Below are positions 15,085 to 23,781 of a stretch of DNA of 32,808 nt, one piece after another. Every line of letters begins with the position of its first letter. Positions within the stretch are counted from its first letter, which is position 1. Source of the stretch: an uncultured Collinsella sp. (GTDB taxonomy: Bacteria; Actinomycetota; Coriobacteriia; Coriobacteriales; Coriobacteriaceae). The stretch is from contig CAJLPX010000021.1 of assembly GCA_905208635.1 (NCBI GenBank), positions 1 through 32,808 on the forward strand, in the 5' to 3' direction. The notes below the pieces were generated by a model. It did not search any database. It worked only from the letters and a program-made list of their open reading frames with translations, and was not told the DNA's origin. The position numbers were made by a program, and so were the translations under genes.

Positions 15085-15536
15085 GGAGACTCTTACGTAA
15101 TCGATCGGCAGCCGACTCTCAAGTCAACAAATAAGGATAATTGGAATATCCAATGTGCAATTGAAGCTATCTTCCCGATGTTCCCATGAGGCAGGGCCCT
15201 GAACCCGTGCTCCTGATCGTCCTCGTCCGGAAGCGAGCAAGCTCTGTCTTTCTGTAGTACTCCGCAATGTTACATACCTGCGGGCCTACCCCCTCCTCTA
15301 CTGACATTTCACAGGGCGTCGCGGTTATATCTTACCGTGGGCCATCTAAGTTCTCGTTCGTCACAATTGCACACCTGACGTTATCGCGTAGATACCGCAA
15401 ACGTCAGGTGGCAGCAGGGACGTGGTGGTCAATATTCGGTGAGCGGAAATGGTCAAAAATTATTTTTAGCAGTGGTTAAAATCGCCTGGTGCTAACAGCT
15501 AGTTTCCCTGCTCAACCGAAAAATTATTCCACAATG
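15085..15536. other. intergenic region downstream of the glycan operon
   Basis: No gene is supported. An 11-bp inverted repeat, CACCTGACGTT (15372-15382) with AACGTCAGGTG (15400-15410), stands out and has no T tract, so it may be an operator. Near 15470-15500 a TTAGCA/TGCTAA stem followed by A/T-rich sequence on the minus strand is a weak candidate for the operon terminator. Confidence 0.4.
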
Positions 15537-16913
15537 CTATTTATTAAGGAAACTCTTGAGAGTCTTAACGGAGCTGCGGTTAGCAAAATTGAAGACAATT
15601 GCGCAGCAGAGGGATAGTGCGCAAATCGAAGGAAGCGAGTTGAGACCAGCCGCAAGAAGCGAAACCACAACGACAATCACTCCGTAAGCCATAATCCTCT
15701 TCCAGTCAACAGTCATCGTGCAGTATCTATGGGTTTGCTTCAAGCGAGCAACGAGAATGGCTGCATTTCCAAGGAAGTTGCCAAGTGCCGCCCCCATAAG
15801 ACCTATCAAGGGAACAAGCGCAAGGGATGCAACGATATTCACGGCGGCGCCGATGACCGTAGTACTGGCAGCGCCCTTGGTGTCCTTGGCACACATATAT
15901 AGTACTCCCACAAACGCAGAAAGCGCATTGAGGGCGGCGCCTAGGTATAAAAGTGCTACGTAGTTAAAGCATGAAAAGTAAGAAGGATCCATGGCAAACT
16001 GGACAAAGAGCTTGGTCACAGGCACGCCGGGGATGAGCAAAGTAGCAAGCAAAATGGCGTATTGGTTGAATACCTTCGAGAAATACTCGTCCTTCCCCTT
16101 CTTCTTGAAGAGCATAACTGCTTGCTCCTGCCAAGCGGGGGTGAAAATGTTGGAAATCATCGAGAGCGCGGAGGGAAACTTCATCGCCACGGAGAAGATG
16201 CCATTTGCGGAATAGCCCATGAAGCCGACAATTATCAGTCTCCCGAGCATAGTCATCGCCCACCAACTCAGCTGATTGGGCAACAAATAAAGCGAGTAGC
16301 GCAGCATCTCCAACGCCACTTCCCCATTAATGCCGGATGCCGCAAACGATCTGAGTTCTCTCTGCGGAACAACCAGAAATAGCGATGCTACGACTGTGGC
16401 GGACAGCATCGCGTAAAGAAGTCCGTGATATCCCACATTCAGGACGGCGACCAGGAGAAAACAGCCAAGACAGTACGCGATTGAGTAAACGATGCCAGAA
16501 ATCGCGAACAACTTATTGTTATGAAGGCCACGCGTGCCGTACTGAAAACTCTGATAAAGACAGCTCAATACGACAAGGACATACATCAGACCCGCATCGG
16601 CAAAGTCGACAATAAGCCAGCAGATCCAGAATATCGCCGTGAACACCGCTGTAAGCCCAGCAAAGAGACCCAACCAAGTCGAGTAGACGCTTTTTTTATC
16701 GGCCTTAGCATCAATAACCCAACGGAACAGCGACTCTGGAATAGCAAGAACTGCAATGGGTTGCAGGAGGGCAATTATGGTATAGACCATGTCATAGATG
16801 CCCATGTCGTCCGTTGCGATATAATGAGTACAAAGCGGGATTATCAGAAGCGTGAGAATCTTAGAGCCGAATGTGCCAATAGCAAAGATGCCCGTGTTCT
16901 TAATGAGAGCCAT
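15537..16913 (-). CDS. wzx: Wzx-type polysaccharide flippase
   Basis: 458 residues from the ATG at 16913 (MALIKNTGIFAIGTFGSKIL, the usual family N terminus). A TTG start upstream near 16970, after AAAGGA, would add about 19 residues. The protein is almost wholly hydrophobic, with 12 to 14 predicted membrane helices, and fits the Polysacc_synt/MOP family. It would flip lipid-linked repeat units across the membrane. Family hallmarks are the N-terminal LLTLLIIPLCTHYI-like helix and the central PAWQEQAV loop. It is the last gene of the operon, 64 bases after the SDR gene. Confidence 0.9.
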   Translation of the reverse strand: MALIKNTGIFAIGTFGSKILTLLIIPLCTHYIATDDMGIYDMVYTIIALLQPIAVLAIPESLFRWVIDAKADKKSVYSTWLGLFAGLTAVFTAIFWICWLIVDFADAGLMYVLVVLSCLYQSFQYGTRGLHNNKLFAISGIVYSIAYCLGCFLLVAVLNVGYHGLLYAMLSATVVASLFLVVPQRELRSFAASGINGEVALEMLRYSLYLLPNQLSWWAMTMLGRLIIVGFMGYSANGIFSVAMKFPSALSMISNIFTPAWQEQAVMLFKKKGKDEYFSKVFNQYAILLATLLIPGVPVTKLFVQFAMDPSYFSCFNYVALLYLGAALNALSAFVGVLYMCAKDTKGAASTTVIGAAVNIVASLALVPLIGLMGAALGNFLGNAAILVARLKQTHRYCTMTVDWKRIMAYGVIVVVVSLLAAGLNSLPSICALSLCCAIVFNFANRSSVKTLKSFLNK

Positions 16914-16977
16914 AGCATGCGATTGCTCGGAACCCTCAGTATCCTGTTTCTTCTTTTTTATTTGACTCAAGTTTCCT

Positions 16978-18060
16978 TTACACCAACCCAAATATTGCAG
17001 CAAGATACTGAAGGGAACCAGAAACCCCGAATTCGCTTAAAGTGTCTCGAAACGGCAATGACGAACCGGAGACTCGATCGAGGCGCCCTTGCACCGTCGG
17101 GGATGCGGAGAGGTGCGGCCCATGCGAAAGATAGGCCGAGAGTTCCCGGGGAAGCGCCTCTCGAACGTCGGTAAGGTCGCCAGTCGTTAGCCCCGTGAAC
17201 TCAAGCACCTTTGAGTTGTCGAGAATGCGATCGACCATACGGTCGTAGCGAACCTGGGGAATGTAGCCATATTCCTTCAAAGCGGGACCGCAATGGTACT
17301 CATAGTCATGAAGTGTCACATCGCGCGTCTCGACCGGCAAGACGGAGCGATACAAGTTGAGCACTTCGCCCCAAGTCTGGTGCTGCGAGGTCGCCACATT
17401 GAAGTCCTCACCGGCGGCAGCGGAGTTCCCGACCAACAGTGCAATCATCCGCGCGACATCACATGCCCATGTGAGAGTGCATTGTTTCCCCATCATATCG
17501 TGAACGACGGGGACCGGAAGCCCCTTTAAAGCGCGCCAAAGCCAGAGACTGCTTTCGTATGTACATAGCTGAAATCTGCCCACACCATCACCCGAGAAGG
17601 TAATGGCGGGGCGCACGATGGTCCAGTTCTCCATCGAGCCGAATCGAAGGATGTCCTCCTCATGAGCTTTAATGATTGCGTACTCTCCGCCAGCGCGATA
17701 TCTCTCATCAGGACACGACTCAAGGAGACGCGGGCTTCGCTCGTCAATAATCGGCGAATCGGCAAAGACACGGTAGGACGAGAGGAATACGTAGCGGCCA
17801 GCCGAAGCAAGCATGAGCTCGGACACTGAACGGAATACCTCGGGGTCCCATGTCATAAAGTCTACTAGGACATCGTATCCATCCTTTAACACATCAGCGA
17901 GAAATACTGGATCCTTCGCATTGCCCCGGAGATAGGTGACCGAACCCTGCGATCTACGGGCGCTTCGAGAGGTAACGAAGACGTCCCACCCACGAGAGGA
18001 AAGTTCCCCCTGGAGATAGTTCCCTATCGCACCCGTGCCCCCCAGAAGTAGCGCTTTCAT
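16978..18060 (-). CDS. extended SDR, NAD-dependent epimerase/reductase family
   Basis: 360 residues; the ATG at 18060 overlaps the TGA of the ThDP gene by four bases. The Rossmann motif GGTGAIG is at residues 8-14 and FLSSYRVFAD follows the usual fourth strand. The catalytic Tyr appears as part of GGEYAIIKAHEE (YxxxK), and IVRPAITFSGDG is typical of sugar-nucleotide SDRs. The substrate cannot be told from sequence. Tight coupling to the ThDP enzyme suggests the two act on the same sugar, for example reducing or epimerising a product made by C-C bond formation; this is inference. Confidence 0.82.
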   Translation of the reverse strand: MKALLLGGTGAIGNYLQGELSSRGWDVFVTSRSARRSQGSVTYLRGNAKDPVFLADVLKDGYDVLVDFMTWDPEVFRSVSELMLASAGRYVFLSSYRVFADSPIIDERSPRLLESCPDERYRAGGEYAIIKAHEEDILRFGSMENWTIVRPAITFSGDGVGRFQLCTYESSLWLWRALKGLPVPVVHDMMGKQCTLTWACDVARMIALLVGNSAAAGEDFNVATSQHQTWGEVLNLYRSVLPVETRDVTLHDYEYHCGPALKEYGYIPQVRYDRMVDRILDNSKVLEFTGLTTGDLTDVREALPRELSAYLSHGPHLSASPTVQGRLDRVSGSSLPFRDTLSEFGVSGSLQYLAAIFGLV

Positions 18061-19790
18061 CGAACAAGCTCCTTCAGCATGCGTACGCCCTTTTCACCAA
18101 TGACAGACTTGATGGCAGCCTTGGCGTTTCCCGTCGTAGTCTCCTCGATACTGTAGAGGATCTTAAGTGCATCGGTGTCGTCCTCGGGTCGCACAAACGC
18201 TTCAATCAGAACGGGGCGGTCGCGCGGTTCTGGTGAAACGAGCAAGTCAACAGCGACTAGATACTCATCTTTTGTCTCAACGCCCCGATATTCGAACCCA
18301 AGGTCCTCGGCAAAGTGCTTAATAAGTTTGCGCGACTGGTGCCCGTAATGGCCCCGAGCGCTTACATAGAGGTCTGCCTCATCGCCGAGGGGGTAAGCGC
18401 GATTGATATGATTCTTGAACTCGACACCGCAGCCGTTGTTAACAATGAGGATGCGTAGGTTGTTGCCAACATGACGGTTACCGAGTGCATTCATATCATA
18501 GAAAAATGCAAGGTCACCGAACACGCCGAAGCAGGGGGCATCTGTAGCCAGCGATGCTCCGAGCAGGCTTGATACGCCACCGTCGATGCCAAATCCTCCC
18601 GTGTTGCAGTACCCACGGACCCGATTGCCCTCGAAGAGGCTCCATGTACGCAACGAGTTGTAAATTCCCATGTGGATAATTGAGCCCTCAGGGAAGAGGG
18701 GCAGAGTCTGTTGAGCCATCCAAGCGTTTGAGAAAGGCAATTCAGGAATCTTGGTCATAATGGCGGTAGCCTCGCGCGCGCACTCCTCTCGGTACGCCGG
18801 CGAAGTAGTCGAGTCAACCATACTCGCATATGTTTCAAAGAAGCGCTCCTCAGACATGTCGAAGACGTTCTTCAAGCAACCGAAAGTGTCGCGCACCTCT
18901 CCATCCGGATTGACGCGCCAGGACGCCTTAAGACGTCTTGGCGCGGCTCCCCCCGAAGTGTTCCCGATGTGGATGAGGACGTCGATTGTCTCTGACGAGG
19001 CAACGGCATTGCCTTGCGAGAAAAGCAGCGAGGGGTTCACGCGGTAACGGCCCCAATAGTTACTCGTCTGATCGCAGAGAACGCACGCGCCGTAGGTCTC
19101 GCAGAATGAATCAACGGCAACGGTAAGTCTATCGCTCCAGCGGCTGTGCGCACCGACATAGACGGCAACCCTGGAGCCGGAAGGGATCTGAGGAAGTTCA
19201 TCTTCTGATGTATAACGCATGATGCTACGGCTCTTGGGGAGCTCTGAGGCATCGTATACCTTGGTATAGGTTGTGGTGAGGTTGATGTGGACGGGGGCTC
19301 CGCCATCGCGCCGAAGCTCAAGCAGCGCTCGATTGATGGCAACGTTGGCGTAAGTGGCATCCTCAGCGCTCTGAATGATAGGCACTTGCACGCTCAACTT
19401 CACGGTGTCGATAGGTTGGACGGTTCGATCGATGGCCTGTTGAATGTTTTGGCCAATGCGGACCGCATGCTGCGTCGAAGTAACTGCAAGCACGGGAAGT
19501 TTCCGATAATAGGCCTCAGTGAGACCCGGAAAGAAATTCCTGGACGCTGTGGCCTGCGTGCAGCTGAGAGCCACCGGCTCGCCAGACTCTTCTGCAAGAC
19601 CGCAGGCGATATAGGCCGCGGAGCGTTCATCAACGGAGGAGAACACCTGGAAATACGGGTCGCGCTGAAGACTGACCACGAACGATATGTTTGTGGTCCC
19701 CGGAGAGGCAACGATTTTCCTCACTCCATGCTGCTTCATAAGACTCATGAGCATGAGAACGTTCTTCTCTTCTGTGTACTTAGCAGGCAT
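18057..19790 (-). CDS. MenD-like thiamine diphosphate-dependent enzyme of the glycan operon
   Basis: 577 residues, ATG at 19790 after AAAGG. The N-terminal ThDP domain has SPGTTNISF (29-37) and the catalytic Glu in SVDERSAAY (E55). The C-terminal domain has GFGIDGGVSS (399-408), like the GIDG of MenD, and the ThDP motif GDLAFFYDMNALG...NNG (425-453, GD-x24-NN). The length fits the MenD/acetolactate synthase class. No menaquinone genes are adjacent. Sitting between a pyruvyl transferase and an SDR, it probably makes a branched or ketol sugar precursor, or decarboxylates a 2-oxo acid for the polysaccharide. The reaction is not known. Confidence 0.8.
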   Translation of the reverse strand: MPAKYTEEKNVLMLMSLMKQHGVRKIVASPGTTNISFVVSLQRDPYFQVFSSVDERSAAYIACGLAEESGEPVALSCTQATASRNFFPGLTEAYYRKLPVLAVTSTQHAVRIGQNIQQAIDRTVQPIDTVKLSVQVPIIQSAEDATYANVAINRALLELRRDGGAPVHINLTTTYTKVYDASELPKSRSIMRYTSEDELPQIPSGSRVAVYVGAHSRWSDRLTVAVDSFCETYGACVLCDQTSNYWGRYRVNPSLLFSQGNAVASSETIDVLIHIGNTSGGAAPRRLKASWRVNPDGEVRDTFGCLKNVFDMSEERFFETYASMVDSTTSPAYREECAREATAIMTKIPELPFSNAWMAQQTLPLFPEGSIIHMGIYNSLRTWSLFEGNRVRGYCNTGGFGIDGGVSSLLGASLATDAPCFGVFGDLAFFYDMNALGNRHVGNNLRILIVNNGCGVEFKNHINRAYPLGDEADLYVSARGHYGHQSRKLIKHFAEDLGFEYRGVETKDEYLVAVDLLVSPEPRDRPVLIEAFVRPEDDTDALKILYSIEETTTGNAKAAIKSVIGEKGVRMLKELVR

Positions 19791-19834
19791 CTACGCTACC
19801 TTTCTTTGTTAATGGTTCACGATTACGCGCACCG

Positions 19835-20989
19835 TTAGTGCTCAGAGAGTACCGGCTTGAGAGCCCCTCGCAGATACTCCAGAGAACTCTGGCGAAGTGA
19901 GGAAATCCTGGTTTCGGCACGAGCAAAGTTGACTTGGGCGACAGAGCAGGATGCGTCCTTAGCATCCCATCGGATTAATCTATCCTCAAGGCCTGTAAGG
20001 CTCAAAAAGCTTTCAATTCTTACGTTTTGTGAGGCGGTGGTGCCAGGTTTAAAGCGTTCAAAGACAGAGAAGTCTCGTTCTAGTAGGGTCGAGAAGACAA
20101 GACCGTGGAACGAGTCAGTGCACACATGGGATGCATTGTCTATGAGCCAGAGGAACTCTAGCGGCCCCACGCCAGAAGGAACCATACCCCCACGCTTAAT
20201 ATCTCCGTTAAACACAGGGATGATAACGAGTTCGAGGCCCTTTTTCTTGGCAATGGAACGGGCAAGCTTCCAGTTCCCCTCGGAGCGACCCAAGAAGTAG
20301 CAGAGACAGTAGCGCTCGGAGACTAGCGGAGTGTCATGCCGACTGATAGAACGCCACTCATCAGCACCGAGCAGTACCACTGGATCGCAGACAACCTTAC
20401 ACTCCCTGCCGCTAAGGTCCCTCACCATTCGCGCTCCCGCAGTCTCACGAGCGCTCAAAGCGTTGAAGCCAGAGACAAGTGGGGCGATAGCCGCAGCAAT
20501 GGTATCCGGGAGCGAGTCACAACCGAAGCTTGGAGCATAGGCGATACGGGGTTTATCGTCAGCGACGAAATCGAGATAGTAACGAGGGTCGAAGCAACGT
20601 GGGGACCACACTTGATCGCTGCCACAGACAAACGCATCAAAAAAGGAATTCAGAGCTTCAAAATCATCTGGCGAAGCTACCGGCTCGGTTTCTTTAATGA
20701 AGGTGGAAGTAAACCCCTTGAACGCGGCACTCTTCTCGGCTGAGGTGAACGGCGCAACCCCCATTGCACGCTGCTGGAACATGCGAGCGGCCTTGAAGGG
20801 CTTACTCTTACGCAGCCCGGATTGATTTCGCTGCTGCCAAGGCGCGGGGTCGTAATTCACGAGGCGAGCGTCCGCCCCAATGTCATTCAATGTTCTTTGC
20901 AAGGCATATGCCTGAAGAACCGTCCCATAGTTTTGAGACTGGTACCAAGTCATTTGAGAAATTAGAGGTTTGTGAATATCAGGAATCAC
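19835..20989 (-). CDS. polysaccharide pyruvyl transferase family protein
   Basis: 384 residues. GTG start at 20989 with AAGGAG eight bases away. N-terminal TWYQSQNYGTVLQAYALQ and DAFVCGSDQVWSP, and C-terminal CTDSFHGLVFS, are the standard blocks of PF04230. These enzymes put a pyruvate ketal from phosphoenolpyruvate on a sugar, giving a negative charge; some relatives act on other donors. It overlaps the Wzy-like gene by 11 bases upstream and precedes the ThDP gene by 44. The product is probably cytoplasmic and acts on the lipid-linked repeat unit. Confidence 0.88.
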   Translation of the reverse strand: MIPDIHKPLISQMTWYQSQNYGTVLQAYALQRTLNDIGADARLVNYDPAPWQQRNQSGLRKSKPFKAARMFQQRAMGVAPFTSAEKSAAFKGFTSTFIKETEPVASPDDFEALNSFFDAFVCGSDQVWSPRCFDPRYYLDFVADDKPRIAYAPSFGCDSLPDTIAAAIAPLVSGFNALSARETAGARMVRDLSGRECKVVCDPVVLLGADEWRSISRHDTPLVSERYCLCYFLGRSEGNWKLARSIAKKKGLELVIIPVFNGDIKRGGMVPSGVGPLEFLWLIDNASHVCTDSFHGLVFSTLLERDFSVFERFKPGTTASQNVRIESFLSLTGLEDRLIRWDAKDASCSVAQVNFARAETRISSLRQSSLEYLRGALKPVLSEH

Positions 20990-22169
20990 GGAGTACTCTC
21001 CTTTCGATAGGCACCATTCCTCGAGAGAGGAGAATTAGAGGGGCGCAGACAGCAGCATTTACGGCATGCCACTCGGTGAAAGCAAAGATGAAAATGGCAA
21101 TAAGAGCGGCTGCAAAGATGGGATCGATTCCTTCCTTCAATTTGAAAGCACGCCATGCGAGCACTAGAAGCCAGGCGAAACCTGCGACCCCCATATTGAA
21201 CAGAAACGATGCGTACATCCCATCAACAGTGTGGATATCGTGAAATGATCCCCTGATGAGAAGAACGCCTTCAAAGGCATGGTGTCCGAAAACAGTGAGA
21301 CCAGCATAATTCCATTGTGCCCACCAAAGAGCAGGCCTACCAGTAAGAAAATCACTCGCAGCCTGGCTGAAGTTGGGTCCCATGAACCAGATGGCGGAAA
21401 TCCACAACGTAAAAAGAAAGAGAACCAAAGGAACGGCAACGATAACCCTTGGCACCCATTTTACAAAGCCGCTGCCCGCACGATTTGACCAGGCCGTTAG
21501 TACAACCACCAATGCATAGAAGAGAAGGAGAGATGCTGCCGAAGTCCGCGAACCCGCTACAGCAACAATCACACTCGTAGAAATCGCGCCGACGATTCCC
21601 CTCAGCGCAATGTGTACATCCGTTCGACAGAACATGGCCATAGCCCAAGCGAAGAATACGGCTGCGCAGTAATTCGGATGGATAAAAAACAACGCACTAC
21701 GATTCGAAGACAGGCCTCCGATATCGGACCATTGCAATCCAATCGTCACGCCCATCAGCCGAGCGATGACATAGGTCCAGATCATAAGGACTATGATTGC
21801 CGTTACGGCGCGGCTCCAGCATTTAAGGATAGATTGCGGATCAATTTCATATGCGGCGGTAAGAAGAAGCGAAGTAGTCAACAAAACAGACTCGCCAGAT
21901 AGAACATAGGACACAGTTCCGAGACATATACCTATAATTCCCAAACCGCTCGAGTGGCCCTCCAGGAAAAGGACAGCCACCCTGAACGCCAGAAAAGCGC
22001 ATCCAAATAGCAATAAGACCTTAGCAAACGCACCTTCTACCGCAACGAAAACAGTAGCTTGGAGAAAGAATTTGGCAAATAAGACCCAAAAACCCATCCA
22101 GAAGAAGACCGAGCTCCTTGACGAAAGTGATAGGTTTACAGGCTGATCAGCGGTAGCGCTATTCGTCAT
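20979..22169 (-). CDS. wzy: Wzy-like O-antigen polymerase/ligase
   Basis: 396 residues. The ATG at 22169 follows GGGAGG by eight bases and overlaps the stop of the glycosyltransferase gene. About ten or more membrane helices are visible. A longer hydrophilic loop contains TGRPALWWAQWNYAG, with the TGR...W block common in Wzy/WaaL-type proteins, followed by GSFHDIHTVDGMYASFLFN (H and N/D residues of the periplasmic-type loop). It would join repeat units outside the membrane. Such proteins are poorly conserved; the call rests on topology, the loop motif and the operon. Confidence 0.82.
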   Translation of the reverse strand: MTNSATADQPVNLSLSSRSSVFFWMGFWVLFAKFFLQATVFVAVEGAFAKVLLLFGCAFLAFRVAVLFLEGHSSGLGIIGICLGTVSYVLSGESVLLTTSLLLTAAYEIDPQSILKCWSRAVTAIIVLMIWTYVIARLMGVTIGLQWSDIGGLSSNRSALFFIHPNYCAAVFFAWAMAMFCRTDVHIALRGIVGAISTSVIVAVAGSRTSAASLLLFYALVVVLTAWSNRAGSGFVKWVPRVIVAVPLVLFLFTLWISAIWFMGPNFSQAASDFLTGRPALWWAQWNYAGLTVFGHHAFEGVLLIRGSFHDIHTVDGMYASFLFNMGVAGFAWLLVLAWRAFKLKEGIDPIFAAALIAIFIFAFTEWHAVNAAVCAPLILLSRGMVPIERRVLRDS

Positions 22170-23229
22170 TCGAAAGAACCTCCCAATAGCGCTCCGCCAC
22201 GGCATCCCAAGTATTCGCTGTGGCAACAGCGTGAGAGCGACTTGCCACCTCGCGATAGAGGGCGTTATCAGAACACAGGCGAACAAGGGATGTGGCAGCC
22301 TCATCTGCCCAATCCGCTTCGTCGATATCGCAACGAATAGAGTTGGATCCGTCAAAGAGCGCAGAGGCGCCGCACTTCTCGGAAACAATAGGTATGCAGC
22401 AAGATGCGGCGCCCTCCAAAACGGATACATTGAAGGTGTCGAACCTGCTGAGCCCGGCATAGAAGTCAGCCTTACGATAGAGCCTCATTAACTCTTCCTT
22501 GTCAGATATTTCTCCGCGGTAATCAAGCTCAACACCACCCTCCCTAGCCATCTTTTCGCAGAGGGCACGATTGGAGCCGACGGCCCGGGAATCCCGACCG
22601 CATACTATGAGCCTAGGTTGGGCATCCGTTAGGGCAGCATACTTCGACAGCGCAAGGAGTGCGAGATCGCAGCCCTTGCGCTCCTCGAATCCTCCCGTCG
22701 TTATCACGACGGGAGGATTCGAGGAGCGCTTCTCAGCCAACAATGAGTCGACTTCAACCCCTACAGGGAGGTCGACACCGTTCCCGATCACCGTAACGTT
22801 TTCGTTACGGCCATACAACTTCTTAAGAACTTCAGCCTCAAACCTGGAAACACAGATGAGATTCGGGAACTCTCTAATTAGCTTAGGTTCGAGCTTAAGA
22901 TCACGAGACAGCACCGGCCGGTATTTGCGTTCTTCGGCTGCAATGCCATGAACTACGAGGTAGTAGTTATTGCCGTGATCAATCTTCGATAGCATGCAGA
23001 GCGCCATGGGTACTCTGAATCCATTTTGGTGCACGCATATGGAGTAACCCTTGTAAGTAAATGGAATCTTCACAATGAGCTTTAGCACATCGGCAAAGGA
23101 ATAAACCTCAGCAAGCTTGCAAGCATGATTCTGGGCAAGACGGGAGTGGACTGCCGCGGCTACGCCCAAAGGCCCCCTGTTTCCGTCGAGACGTGAAATC
23201 AGCAGCACCTTCTCATTAGGAAAGTCCAT
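22159..23229 (-). CDS. GT4-family glycosyltransferase
   Basis: 356 residues from the ATG at 23229 (MDFPNEKVLLISRLDG), with AGAGGA upstream; it overlaps the acyltransferase stop by 14 bases. The GT-B features are FPNLICVSRFEAEVL, VTVIGNGVDL, VITTGGFEERKGCDL (nucleotide-binding loop) and SVLEGAASCCIPIVSEKCGA near the C terminus. Donor and acceptor are unknown. A perfect 24-bp palindrome lies within the coding sequence at the GGFEER loop (22678-22729). Confidence 0.88.
   Translation of the reverse strand: MDFPNEKVLLISRLDGNRGPLGVAAAVHSRLAQNHACKLAEVYSFADVLKLIVKIPFTYKGYSICVHQNGFRVPMALCMLSKIDHGNNYYLVVHGIAAEERKYRPVLSRDLKLEPKLIREFPNLICVSRFEAEVLKKLYGRNENVTVIGNGVDLPVGVEVDSLLAEKRSSNPPVVITTGGFEERKGCDLALLALSKYAALTDAQPRLIVCGRDSRAVGSNRALCEKMAREGGVELDYRGEISDKEELMRLYRKADFYAGLSRFDTFNVSVLEGAASCCIPIVSEKCGASALFDGSNSIRCDIDEADWADEAATSLVRLCSDNALYREVASRSHAVATANTWDAVAERYWEVLSNDE
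22678..22729. repeat. perfect 24-bp palindrome inside a glycosyltransferase gene
   Basis: Bases 22678-22701 are the exact reverse complement of 22706-22729, with the loop TATC. The stem encodes the NPPVVITTGGFEER segment. The mRNA would form a very stable hairpin (24 pairs). It has no T tract, so it is not a normal terminator. Confidence 0.95.
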
Positions 23230-23779
23230 AAACGATATCCTCTTTGGCCTCGTGCTTTTCAAGGAACTCATCTACAGTTCCAACAACGCGAGCCGGGTTG
23301 CCGCATACGACCGATCCAACCGGAAAGCGGCCTTTGACAACCGACCCCCCCCCGATGATGCAGTCATCACCGATAACAGTGCCAGGCAGAATCATTGTGT
23401 TTGCGCCGATAAAACAGTTCCTGCCAATAGTCACAGACTTGAGAAGCTTACCATGCGTCCCACGGCGAGCATACAACGCCTTGTCGATGCTGTAGTCGTG
23501 GACTAAGATGGACGTTCCATAGCTGATGGTGACTCCATCGCCCAAAGTGATGAGATTGTAGCCCGCCGCATCGAAGCGGCATTCAGGGCTTATCCAAGGA
23601 TCACCGTACTCGGAGAACTTATCCGAGATGTTGACCCCTAGCCACGCCAAGTAGCGAGGGTATAGCTTTTTATAAGTTTTGTTCGATAACTTATTTATTG
23701 CAAGGAGAACGCCCTTTAAAGGTATTTTCGCTACGCGTTTATATCCCTGAGCAGCAGGAACGACTTTGTCGACCCTCAT
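23216..23779 (-). CDS. hexapeptide-repeat (LbH) acyltransferase
   Basis: 187 residues, ATG at 23779 with GAGAAAGG before it and two bases after the previous stop. Left-handed beta-helix repeats are clear: ITLGDGVTISYGTSILVHDY, then SVTIGRNCFIGANTMILPG, VIGDDCIIGGGSVV and SVVCGNPARVVG. The HDY histidine and the CGNPA ending are typical of sugar O-acetyltransferases of the WcaF/NodL class. It probably acetylates the glycan repeat unit from acetyl-CoA. Confidence 0.88.
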   Translation of the reverse strand: MRVDKVVPAAQGYKRVAKIPLKGVLLAINKLSNKTYKKLYPRYLAWLGVNISDKFSEYGDPWISPECRFDAAGYNLITLGDGVTISYGTSILVHDYSIDKALYARRGTHGKLLKSVTIGRNCFIGANTMILPGTVIGDDCIIGGGSVVKGRFPVGSVVCGNPARVVGTVDEFLEKHEAKEDIVYGLS

Positions 23780-23781
23780 TA

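Noticed and set aside
15372..15410. Inverted repeat as terminator of the glycan operon
   Set aside because: It has no T tract and is over 120 bases past the last stop; it is more like a protein-binding site, but nothing supports a specific role.
15267..15479. 70-codon plus-strand frame downstream of the flippase gene
   Set aside because: No ribosome site, and an inverted repeat lies within it; taken as non-coding.
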